From assembly GCA_002391625.1 (NCBI GenBank), contig DGFJ01000013.1:1-7677 (forward strand): a stretch of DNA of 7,677 bases, in the 5' to 3' direction. The notes under the pieces are model-generated. The model was not told where the DNA came from. It made no database searches and was given only the letters and a program-made list of their open reading frames with translations. This DNA is from Ruminococcaceae bacterium UBA3903 (GTDB lineage Bacteria > Bacillota > Clostridia > Oscillospirales > Acutalibacteraceae). A program made the position numbers and the translations under genes. Positions 1 to 5,129 of this stretch are shown here, in pieces (within the stretch, counting starts at the first letter, position 1; the number at the start of each line of letters is the position of its first letter).

Positions 1-19
1 AGATGTGTATAAGAGACAG
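1..19. other. Tn5 mosaic-end sequencing adapter, non-genomic
   Basis: The first 19 bases, AGATGTGTATAAGAGACAG, are identical to the Tn5 transposase mosaic end used in tagmentation libraries. They should have been trimmed. Genomic sequence can start at position 20 at the earliest, and the few bases next to the junction should be treated as unreliable. Confidence 0.97.
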
Positions 20-21
20 TT

Positions 22-129
22 TCATTGCAACTCACAAAATATATGAGTAATCTTGTCGGTAATTTCTATTTTTTTAATATCAATGTCTTGCAAACCTGTA
101 AGTTTTTCGATACAATTAGATAAGAGCAT
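22..129 (-). CDS. Transposase N-terminal fragment (ISL3-like), incomplete
   Basis: The reading frame gives about 35 residues beginning MLLSNCIEKLTGLQDIDIKK and ending ITHIFCELQ before a TGA at 22-24. The start is taken as the ATG at 129 because an AAGGAG site (139-144) lies 9 nt upstream. The ATG at 138 is in frame but directly abuts that site and is a poor start. ISL3 transposases have a similar N-terminal stretch before a zinc-binding Cys cluster, which would lie just beyond the contig edge. The in-frame TGA sits only two bases from the adapter junction, so it is as likely to be a read-end artefact as a real stop. Assignment rests on N-terminal resemblance only. Confidence 0.5.
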   Translation of the reverse strand: MLLSNCIEKLTGLQDIDIKKIEITDKITHIFCELQ

Positions 130-193
130 ATTTGTCATCTCCTTAAATGGTGGTTAGCACTTTCATTTTACGGATTTTTTTCAAATATGCTCT
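123..193 (-). repeat. 12-bp perfect inverted repeat enclosing the transposase start signal
   Basis: AGAGCATATTTG at 123-134 and CAAATATGCTCT at 182-193 are exact reverse complements separated by 47 nt. In the minus-strand transcript the 3' arm contains the transposase ATG (129-127), and the AAGGAG ribosome site lies in the loop. Pairing would hide the start codon in any transcript that includes the whole leader. Start-codon sequestration by inverted repeats is established for IS10 and IS50, where it blocks expression from outside transcripts. That it does so here is inferred. Confidence 0.7.
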
Positions 194-224
194 ACTTTTT
201 TAAATTTTTTTAATTTTTTTTAAC

Positions 225-265
225 AGGCTCTATTTTTTCTTACCCCAACATTTATTATAGAGCCT
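225..265 (-). repeat. 9-bp inverted repeat at the IS tip
   Basis: AGGCTCTAT at 225-233 is the exact reverse complement of ATAGAGCCT at 257-265, with 23 nt between. The outer arm coincides with the proposed IS end. On the minus strand it would form the first hairpin met by transcripts leaving pgcA. No long U-run follows it, so it is a weak terminator candidate at most. It may instead be a subterminal transposase-binding repeat. Confidence 0.6.
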
Positions 266-297
266 TATTTATTAAATCATTTTCATTGGTGTATTAA

Positions 298-2016
298 TTA
301 TACACCTAACATTTTCTCACCAGCTGTGATAAGCTCTTTGGATATGCTATCGGCATCATCCTTATCCTTGCCTACCGCTGTAATATACAGCTTGATTTTT
401 GGTTCTGTTCCACTAGGACGTACGGTTATAGAGCTGCCATCCTCTAACGCAAAGGAAATAACATTTGATTTTGGTAAGTTTATGGTTTCCTTTGTACCAC
501 TTATAAGGTCATTAGAAACACGCTCTAGGTAATCCTCTACAGATACCACTTTTCTGCCTGTAATATCAGCTGGCAGAGTTTTTCTTAAGGATGCCATAAT
601 ATCTGCCATTTTCTCCATACCTGCCGCACCGTCGAATTCAAAGCTTAGTGTAACGTTTTTATAGTAACCGTATTCTTTATAAAGCTCCTCTATTACATCT
701 GATAATGATTTACCCTGCTTTTTGTAGTAGGCAGCCATCTCACAAATTAGCATAGATGCTACAACAGCATCCTTATCACGCACATAAGAACCAGCTAAAT
801 AGCCATAGCTTTCTTCAAAACCAAAAACATAACGGCTTTCTTCACCCTTTTTCTCCAGCTCTAATATTTGCTCACCGATATATTTAAAGCCTGTCAATAT
901 ATTAATAAGCTGACAATCATACTTTTTACAAATACGTTTAATTAAGTCAGTAGTAACAATCGTCTTTATAACAATGGGATTTTTAGGTAGGTTATTAAGT
1001 GCCTTCCTGCTGGACAAAATGTAGTTTGTCAGCATGATACCAGTTTCGTTGCCTGACATTAATCTAAAACTGCCGTCTTTTTCTTTAACTGCTATACCTA
1101 CACGGTCACTGTCAGGGTCAGTAGCCAGCAATAGATCTGGCTGTTCCTTTGCACATAGCTCTAATCCCAACTGAAGAGCCTCTCTAATTTCAGGGTTTGG
1201 ATAAGGACAAGTTGTAAAGTTTCCGTTAGGCTTCTCCTGCTCCTTAACCACCATAACATTTCTAATGCCTGTTTCAGCCAACACACGACGAACCAGCTTA
1301 TTGCCTGCACCATTTAGTGGCGTATAAACAACCTTTAGGTTAGCATCTCTGCACACACCAGGATTAACTGACTGCTTTTTAACATTGGCAATATAATTAT
1401 CATACAAATCATCACTAATATATTTAATGGTACCATCGTTTATGCCCTGTTCAAAGTCGACCAGCTTAACATCCTTGAAACAGTCAATAGCCTGTATTTC
1501 AGAATAAACCGCATTAGCACTTTCATCTGTCATTTGACACCCGTCATCACCATAGCATTTGTAGCCATTGTATGCTGCTGGGTTATGGCTAGCAGTAATC
1601 ATAATACCGGACTGACAACCTAGCTCTCTAACTGCAAAGGAGGCTACCGGTGTAGGCTGCAGCTCTTTAGCAACGTGTGCTGTTATACCATTGGCAGCTA
1701 ATACCCTAGCCGCCTCTTTAACAAACAAATCAGATTTTATTCTGCTATCACAGGCAATAGCAACAGATGGATTTGTATATTTTTTATTTAAATAATTAGC
1801 AAGCCCCTGAGTTGCTAAACGTACTATATATATGTTCATTCTGTTAGTACCTGCACCTATAATACCCCTTAATCCGGCAGTACCAAACTCTAACTCACGG
1901 TAAAATCTATCATAGATTTCCTCGTCATTGCCACTAATGCTTTGTAATTCCTTTATAAGATCAGGATCATCTTTGGCATTGTTTAGCCATAAATCATATA
2001 AATCATTTGTATTCAT
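298..2016 (-). CDS. pgcA: Alpha-phosphoglucomutase / phosphomannomutase (PgcA-type phosphohexose mutase)
   Basis: The 572-residue product belongs to the cytoplasmic alpha-D-phosphohexomutase family, which interconverts glucose 1-phosphate and glucose 6-phosphate through a phosphoserine enzyme. It feeds UDP-glucose, glycolipid and envelope polysaccharide synthesis. All four active-site elements are visible: TASHNP at 141-146 with catalytic Ser143, the metal loop DPDSDR at 300-305, the sugar-binding GFEESYG at 399-405, and the phosphate-binding RPSGTEPK at 533-540. FGTAGLRG at 44-51 is typical of the PgcA/PGM2 subgroup. Length matches B. subtilis PgcA (about 580 residues). The frame is open to 2151, but the start at 2016 is preferred: an AAGGGG site lies 7 nt upstream, a promoter occupies 2048-2076 inside the longer frame, and the extra 45 residues are unlike the family. 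It appears monocistronic. Phosphoglucosamine mutase GlmM is excluded by length and motifs. Confidence 0.95.
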   Translation of the reverse strand: MNTNDLYDLWLNNAKDDPDLIKELQSISGNDEEIYDRFYRELEFGTAGLRGIIGAGTNRMNIYIVRLATQGLANYLNKKYTNPSVAIACDSRIKSDLFVKEAARVLAANGITAHVAKELQPTPVASFAVRELGCQSGIMITASHNPAAYNGYKCYGDDGCQMTDESANAVYSEIQAIDCFKDVKLVDFEQGINDGTIKYISDDLYDNYIANVKKQSVNPGVCRDANLKVVYTPLNGAGNKLVRRVLAETGIRNVMVVKEQEKPNGNFTTCPYPNPEIREALQLGLELCAKEQPDLLLATDPDSDRVGIAVKEKDGSFRLMSGNETGIMLTNYILSSRKALNNLPKNPIVIKTIVTTDLIKRICKKYDCQLINILTGFKYIGEQILELEKKGEESRYVFGFEESYGYLAGSYVRDKDAVVASMLICEMAAYYKKQGKSLSDVIEELYKEYGYYKNVTLSFEFDGAAGMEKMADIMASLRKTLPADITGRKVVSVEDYLERVSNDLISGTKETINLPKSNVISFALEDGSSITVRPSGTEPKIKLYITAVGKDKDDADSISKELITAGEKMLGV

Positions 2017-2023
2017 AAAAGCA

Positions 2024-2029
2024 CCCCTT
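2024..2029 (-). promoter_or_regulatory. Ribosome binding site deciding the pgcA start
   Basis: AAGGGG read on the minus strand lies 7 nt before the ATG at 2016. No comparable site precedes the upstream in-frame start at 2151. This fixes the N-terminus at MNTNDLYDLW. Confidence 0.8.
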
Positions 2030-2047
2030 AAAAAATCATATGCGTTA

Positions 2048-2076
2048 ATAATAACATAATTCCACATTTTTTTCAA
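2048..2076 (-). promoter_or_regulatory. Proximal pgcA promoter, sigma-A with extended -10
   Basis: On the minus strand, TTGAAA (2071-2076) is separated by 17 nt from TATTAT (2048-2053), and a TG dinucleotide sits one base before the -10, making it an extended -10 element. Transcription would start near 2041, leaving a leader of about 25 nt that holds only the ribosome site. Confidence 0.7.
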
Positions 2077-2176
2077 ATCAACGACAATGAAATATGATAG
2101 AAATATATTTATATAATCCGTTGTTTTCAGTATAAATATCCCAAAAAACATCTGTGTAATAGATTTTGCAGATATA

Positions 2177-2205
2177 ATTTTATGTATAAAATGTTAAATT
2201 GTCAA
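2177..2205 (-). promoter_or_regulatory. Distal promoter candidate for pgcA
   Basis: A consensus TTGACA (2200-2205, minus strand) lies 17 nt before TAAAAT (2177-2182), five of six matches to the sigma-A -10. It would start a transcript near 2170 with a leader of roughly 150 nt. It lies 19 bp from the divergent plus-strand promoter's -35 box, so the two upstream faces are close. Confidence 0.6.
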
Positions 2206-2223
2206 CAATGGGTTAAATAGCCC

Positions 2224-2252
2224 TTGTAACCTGATACATTTTATTGTAGAAT
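2224..2252 (+). promoter_or_regulatory. Promoter candidate for the membrane protein gene
   Basis: TTGTAA (2224-2229), a 17-nt spacer and TAGAAT (2247-2252) match sigma-A consensus at four and five of six positions. The predicted start near 2259 gives a 95-nt leader containing a T-rich stretch and ending in AAGGAGG (2341-2347). The match is moderate and no better candidate was seen. Confidence 0.5.
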
Positions 2253-2354
2253 AGAACAAATATGGTTTTGTTTTTTTAAGGCACTTTCAAATCTTTATTT
2301 TTTAGTTTTTCTAAGCTACCTTTATAAACAAACAATAAACAAGGAGGCTTTTTC

Positions 2355-3425
2355 GTGGCTGATAACGAATTAAACAAGGAAGAATTGCAAAGCACAGATG
2401 ACACAACAACAGAGGCAGATAACAATGTAGCAGAAGCAGGGACTGAAACTGAAACTGAAACAGATGATACATATGTTTCACAATTTGGTGAACTGACCGA
2501 TACATCTGAAGATGTTACAGATAAAAATGTAGCGGCGGCTGTTGAAACAGAAGTAAAGAAAAAAAGCAAGGCTGCTCCAATTATTATTACTGTTATAATA
2601 GTATTGATATTGGCAGCATTAGGAATAGGCGCTTACTTTATGTTCAGCAGCCCATCTATCATTGGTTCTTGGAAATATGAACAAGGTGATACCGTTGTTT
2701 ATTATACTTTTACAGATACCAAAATTTCTATTCAGGCTGGTGACAACATCGCTCAAAGAACCGCATCTTATGACTATAAAATGAAAAATGATGGCAACAA
2801 AAAATCATTTGACATTTTAATCAGCGATCAGGTAGCTGCCACATACAATTATGAGGTAACTGGCAATGATATTTCTGGTAAAAACCTAAAGCTTACTGTT
2901 GATACAGGTACAGACGCAACTGATGCTACAACAGCTTCTGAGGATAGTACAAATACAATGAAGTTTACTGGCATAAAAAGTGTAGACCTAGGTGCTATCA
3001 AAACAATGGACGACTACAAAACAGATGATAAGCTAGTAGGCGAATGGAAAAACGTAGATGTTGGTTTCTCATATATCTTTGGTGATGACGGTGTTATTCA
3101 AACAATAAGCACCAGTGCTGGTGAATCAGTATTCAAGTGTGGATACTCTGTAGAAGGTACAACAATCACTGCTGTAGTTTCAGAGGAGCAGGATCCAACA
3201 AAATTTGATTTTACGTATGATGGTGACAACAAAATCGTTATTAGCGGTACAACATTTGTTAGAACAGATTCTAAAGGTGAACCATTAGAGGCTCTGCCAG
3301 AATCCAGTGCTATAACAGATGACACACTAACAGGCGATGACACAGCACCTACATCTGCTGGTGACGAAAGCAGTGATCAGGCAGAAGCTGACAACGAAAC
3401 AGTTAGCGCAACTGCTGCCGAATAA
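2355..3425 (+). CDS. Single-pass membrane protein with two extracellular GxW (lipocalin-like) domains
   Basis: I do not recognise a named gene. The 356-residue product starts at GTG with AAGGAGG 7 nt upstream. Residues 1-67 are strongly acidic and low in complexity, including ETETETDD at 31-38. KKKSK (68-72) precedes one hydrophobic helix (about 75-97) and sets the N-terminus inside and the C-terminus outside. Two related beta-rich segments follow: one opens IIGSWKYEQGD (102-112) and runs to about 183, the other opens LVGEWKNVD (227-235) and runs to about 305. Each has GxWK, an aromatic strand and a closing KFTG or VISGTTF strand, as in lipocalin-like DUF families of Clostridia. An acidic Ser/Thr-rich tail ends the protein. 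There is no cleavable signal or LPxTG motif. A role in surface sensing or envelope binding is possible, but function is unknown. It is flanked by its own promoter and terminator. Confidence 0.85.
   Translation: MADNELNKEELQSTDDTTTEADNNVAEAGTETETETDDTYVSQFGELTDTSEDVTDKNVAAAVETEVKKKSKAAPIIITVIIVLILAALGIGAYFMFSSPSIIGSWKYEQGDTVVYYTFTDTKISIQAGDNIAQRTASYDYKMKNDGNKKSFDILISDQVAATYNYEVTGNDISGKNLKLTVDTGTDATDATTASEDSTNTMKFTGIKSVDLGAIKTMDDYKTDDKLVGEWKNVDVGFSYIFGDDGVIQTISTSAGESVFKCGYSVEGTTITAVVSEEQDPTKFDFTYDGDNKIVISGTTFVRTDSKGEPLEALPESSAITDDTLTGDDTAPTSAGDESSDQAEADNETVSATAAE
2442..2461 (+). repeat. In-frame ACTGAA hexamer microsatellite
   Basis: ACTGAA occurs three times in tandem plus a partial fourth copy. 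It encodes the Thr-Glu repeat in the acidic cytoplasmic N-terminus of the membrane protein. Unit length is a multiple of three, so gain or loss of copies would change length without breaking the frame. Confidence 0.8.
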
Positions 3426-3447
3426 TTAAAATTTAATCTTTTCTATT

Positions 3448-3492
3448 AAAAGACACAGAGTACAGACATTGTACACTGTGTCTTTTATTGTA
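3448..3492 (+). terminator. Intrinsic terminator of the membrane protein gene
   Basis: AAAAGACACAG (3448-3458) pairs exactly with CTGTGTCTTTT (3476-3486). After one A-A mismatch the stem continues as GTAC/GTAC around a 7-nt loop. The U-rich end TTTTATTGTATT follows. It begins 22 nt after the TAA stop. The A-run on the 5' side would let it work in the opposite direction as well. Confidence 0.9.
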
Positions 3493-3711
3493 TTCAAAAA
3501 GATTTGCCATCATACCAATTATAATATAGCTTAACTAAATATTGCTATATATAACGTTAGACTTCGATATTTCATTTTTATTCTCTTAAAACAGCCTATT
3601 TCTTTTAAGTCAAATACCGCTATCTTCACCAGTTACTGTAATTTTTTCATTCATCATTTCCACCGCTCATATTATATTAATATTTTTTTCTAATATTGTT
3701 AAACAAGGACG
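3493..3711. other. AT-rich intergenic stretch without a supported gene
   Basis: About 220 bp separate the terminator from the next promoter. I see only AT-rich inverted repeats: ATATAGC/GCTATAT (3524-3530 and 3544-3550) and CTTAAAA/TTTTAAG (3585-3591 and 3603-3609). There is also a 15-codon minus-strand frame at 3610-3657 that is too short to call. Composition is much more AT-rich than the flanking genes. Confidence 0.6.
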
Positions 3712-3740
3712 TTTATAATTATATAAAATTTTGATATAAT
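3712..3740 (+). promoter_or_regulatory. Promoter of the kinase gene, extended -10
   Basis: A perfect TATAAT (3735-3740) is preceded by TGA, giving an extended -10 element, and lies 17 nt after TTTATA (3712-3717), four of six matches to the -35. The predicted start is near 3747, which leaves an unusually long leader of about 250 nt before the kinase ATG. Confidence 0.75.
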
Positions 3741-3798
3741 AGAAAAATGATTCATAGTGCCATTAATTACATAACGCCACAGCAAAAGGAGGATTCAG

Positions 3799-3816
3799 TT
3801 GTTCATAGTTTTGTGA
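3799..3816 (+). CDS. Mini-ORF 1 of the kinase leader (MFIVL)
   Basis: A TTG start lies 6 nt after a full AAAAGGAGG ribosome site (3784-3792), the strongest such site in this leader, yet the frame encodes only MFIVL before TGA. A strong site serving a five-codon frame suggests a regulatory leader peptide. The alternative is that the site is left over from a lost gene. The stop overlaps the start of mini-ORF 2 in GTGA. Confidence 0.4.
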   Translation: MFIVL

Positions 3817-3839
3817 TTGATTTTTTTGTGGTTTTATGA
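3813..3839 (+). CDS. Mini-ORF 2 of the kinase leader (MIDFFVVL)
   Basis: The GTG start overlaps the stop of mini-ORF 1 by four bases (GTGA), a classical coupling junction. The peptide MIDFFVVL is hydrophobic and vaguely recalls the IFVI and IAVV arrest sequences of erm leader peptides. That likeness is only suggestive. It ends in TGA overlapping the next ATG. Confidence 0.35.
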   Translation: MIDFFVVL

Positions 3840-3859
3840 TATGCTCAATCAATACATAA
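3836..3859 (+). CDS. Mini-ORF 3 of the kinase leader (MICSINT)
   Basis: The ATG overlaps the stop of mini-ORF 2 (ATGA) and the frame encodes MICSINT before TAA at 3857-3859. The stop falls inside the 5' arm of the long hairpin that starts at 3855, so a ribosome finishing here would hold that arm open. Confidence 0.3.
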   Translation: MICSINT

Positions 3860-3915
3860 ACAGGAGCAGACAGAGGGAAGCACAAATGCTCCTTCTGTCT
3901 GCTCGTTTGTTTATG
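3855..3915 (+). promoter_or_regulatory. Long leader hairpin, possible attenuator
   Basis: CATAAACA (3855-3862) pairs with TGTTTATG (3908-3915). After a 1x3 internal loop, GAGCAGACAGA (3864-3874) pairs with TCTGTCTGCTC (3894-3904). The apex holds further pairing (AGCA/TGCT around CAAA). No U-run follows, so it is not a standard intrinsic terminator. An upstream TTTATG (3833-3838), at the end of mini-ORF 2, could pair with CATAAA (3855-3860) instead, offering a mutually exclusive fold. Control of the kinase gene by ribosome position on the mini-ORFs is inferred. Confidence 0.6.
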
Positions 3916-3979
3916 TAAGAAAAACACCGTTATTTCGTCGTGGCTTTGTTCACCCCGGTTGACGGAGATTGTTTATATA

Positions 3980-3994
3980 ATGGGAAATGAGTAA
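3980..3994 (+). CDS. Mini-ORF directly upstream of the kinase (MGNE)
   Basis: ATG GGA AAT GAG TAA lies in the kinase frame and ends 6 nt before its ATG. CGGAG (3963-3967) is 12 nt upstream, rather far. Because the kinase ATG has no good ribosome site of its own, this frame could deliver ribosomes by termination-reinitiation. It is short enough to be chance. Confidence 0.25.
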   Translation: MGNE

Positions 3995-4000
3995 AAAACA

Positions 4001-4813
4001 ATGTTGAATTATACACAACTAAAGATGATTAATCAAGGGAATACGGCAGAGATCTTTCAGATTGACGACAAAAAGATATTAAAATTGTATCGCAGTGGAT
4101 TACCTTTTCCTTTATGTGAAAAAGAGTTTGAAAATACCCGTATTGCTAAAAAACTTATTGGAAATGTTCCGTTAGTATATGAATTGATAAAAGATAATGA
4201 CCGTTGCGGCATTGTATTTCAAAAAATAACGGGTAAAGATATGATAACTGTAATCGCACAAAATATCTGGCAAATAAAGCGACAAGCAAAAAATTTAGCA
4301 AAATTTCATTTTGATATGCAGAAAGAGAATTCTGAACATTTGCAGACTGTTAAAGAAAAATTATTAGCAGACATAGAAACTGTAGAATGCCTAAGTAAAG
4401 AAGAAAAACATAAGTTGTTTGATTATATTAATGCTTTGTCGGACGGTAATGCATTATGTCACTTTGATTATCATCCTGGCAATATTATTATTAGCTCAAA
4501 TAAACCTATCATAATTGACTGGATGACAGCGTGCATCGGGTGCAAATGTGCAGATATTGCACGTACTGGAATACTACTTAAATATGGGCAAATGACACAG
4601 GGTAATTTAATTATAAGAAAACTTGTGCCAATAGTTCAGAAACATATTTATAAGATTTACATATATGAATACAAGAAAATTTCAGGTACGTTGCAGGAAG
4701 ATATAGATGTATGGGAATTACCAATTTTAGCTGCACGATTACGTGAATGGATTTCAGAGAAGGAGAAGTCATTAATTTTATATAAAATCAGGGAGCAGTT
4801 ACGAAAATTGTGA
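4001..4813 (+). CDS. APH/choline-kinase-fold phosphotransferase, substrate unknown
   Basis: The 270-residue product has the aminoglycoside-phosphotransferase kinase fold (APH / phosphotransferase enzyme family). Visible elements are a nucleotide-binding lobe QGNTAEIFQID (12-22), a likely ATP lysine at 28 in ILKLY, a Glu in KEFE (41-44), the catalytic loop HFDYHPGNI (154-162) with Asp156 and Asn161, and the metal-binding Asp173 in IIDWMTA. Relatives phosphorylate aminoglycosides, macrolides, choline, thiamine or homoserine. No feature here picks the substrate, and it should not be called a resistance gene on this evidence. The start is uncertain: ATG 4001 and ATG 4025 (MINQGNTAEI) are both in frame and neither has a clear ribosome site. 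The gene is visibly more AT-rich than pgcA or nifS, stands alone between terminators, and has a complex leader, all consistent with acquisition by transfer. Confidence 0.85.
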   Translation: MLNYTQLKMINQGNTAEIFQIDDKKILKLYRSGLPFPLCEKEFENTRIAKKLIGNVPLVYELIKDNDRCGIVFQKITGKDMITVIAQNIWQIKRQAKNLAKFHFDMQKENSEHLQTVKEKLLADIETVECLSKEEKHKLFDYINALSDGNALCHFDYHPGNIIISSNKPIIIDWMTACIGCKCADIARTGILLKYGQMTQGNLIIRKLVPIVQKHIYKIYIYEYKKISGTLQEDIDVWELPILAARLREWISEKEKSLILYKIREQLRKL

Positions 4814-4879
4814 GCATTTGTCTTTTAGGCTCTATCAGCTGAAAAGGCTATGGGAAAAGAAATATAATCTAACAGTATG

Positions 4880-4907
4880 AGCACCTGCCATTTTGGCGGG
4901 TGCTTTT
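4880..4907 (+). terminator. Intrinsic terminator of the kinase gene
   Basis: AGCACCTGCC (4880-4889) pairs with GGCGGGTGCT (4895-4904) through ten pairs, one of them a G-U wobble, around the loop ATTTT. A short TTTT tail follows. It begins 66 nt after the kinase stop codon. Confidence 0.85.
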
Positions 4908-5065
4908 CATATAAGCCTAATTTACTAACCGTATAAAACTTCTTCGACTACTCCCAAAACATAATAACCTCTTGAATACTTGCCGAAAAAAAGAACTGCC
5001 ATCATTTTTATAAACTCATTTTTATTTGAATTTCATTTTACAATAGGCAGATAGAAATATAAAAT
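4908..5065. other. Intergenic stretch between convergent units, no gene supported
   Basis: This spacer lies between the kinase terminator and the nifU terminator. A 26-codon minus-strand frame at 4925-5005 (beginning MMAVLFFGKYSRGYY) is the only open stretch. It lacks a good ribosome site and I do not recognise it. Confidence 0.5.
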
Positions 5066-5102
5066 ACCCCTCAGAGATTTTAAAGTTAAATCTCTGAGGG
5101 GT
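5066..5102 (-). terminator. Bidirectional intrinsic terminator after nifU
   Basis: ACCCCTCAGAGATTT (5066-5080) and AAATCTCTGAGGGGT (5088-5102) form a perfect 15-bp stem with a 7-nt loop. On the minus strand it begins 27 nt after the nifU stop and is followed by ATTTTATATTT. On the plus strand GTGCTTTTTAT follows, so it can also stop read-through from the kinase gene. Confidence 0.92.
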
Positions 5103-5129
5103 GTGCTTTTTATAAAAATGGTTTAAAAG

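Larger units (their letters stand above)
20..264 (-). mobile_element. Left end of an insertion sequence, probably ISL3 family, cut by contig end
   Basis: Read on the minus strand, the segment begins at 264 with GGCTCTATAATAAATG followed by TTGGGGTAAG. It continues through an AT-rich leader with several A/T runs and enters a transposase reading frame at 129. A GGCTCT-type end followed by a short leader and a transposase starting with a line such as LLSNCIEKLTGLQ fits the ISL3 family as I know it. The element points the same way as pgcA and its end lies 33 bp beyond the pgcA stop codon. The other end, the rest of the transposase and any 8-bp target duplication are missing, so the exact boundary at 264 and the family are inferences. 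Contigs often break in such multicopy elements. Confidence 0.6.

Noticed and set aside
2276..2569. Minus-strand open frames opposite the N-terminal region of the membrane protein gene
   Set aside because: They are Ser/Val- or Leu-rich antisense shadows of the acidic repeat-containing coding region, without a ribosome site.
3098..3343. 81-codon minus-strand frame inside the membrane protein gene
   Set aside because: It lies antisense to a well-supported gene and has no start signals of its own.
3610..3657. Minus-strand 15-codon frame MMNEKITVTGEDSGI with a GGTGG site, faintly like the start of a DUF1292 protein
   Set aside because: It is too short, no coding continuation is seen after the stop, and the resemblance is weak. 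It could be a gene remnant but cannot be supported.
3976..3981. TATAAT just upstream of the kinase start as a second promoter
   Set aside because: The TTGACG upstream is only 11 nt away and no -35 lies at 16-18 nt. A transcript from here would be too short to include a ribosome site.
4827..4835. AGGCTCTAT after the kinase gene, matching the tip of the IS at the left end
   Set aside because: Only nine bases match and the following sequence differs, so chance is likely. No second IS end or target duplication was found.
4925..5005. 26-codon minus-strand frame MMAVLFFGKYSRGYY...
   Set aside because: It has no convincing ribosome site or promoter and matches no family I recognise.
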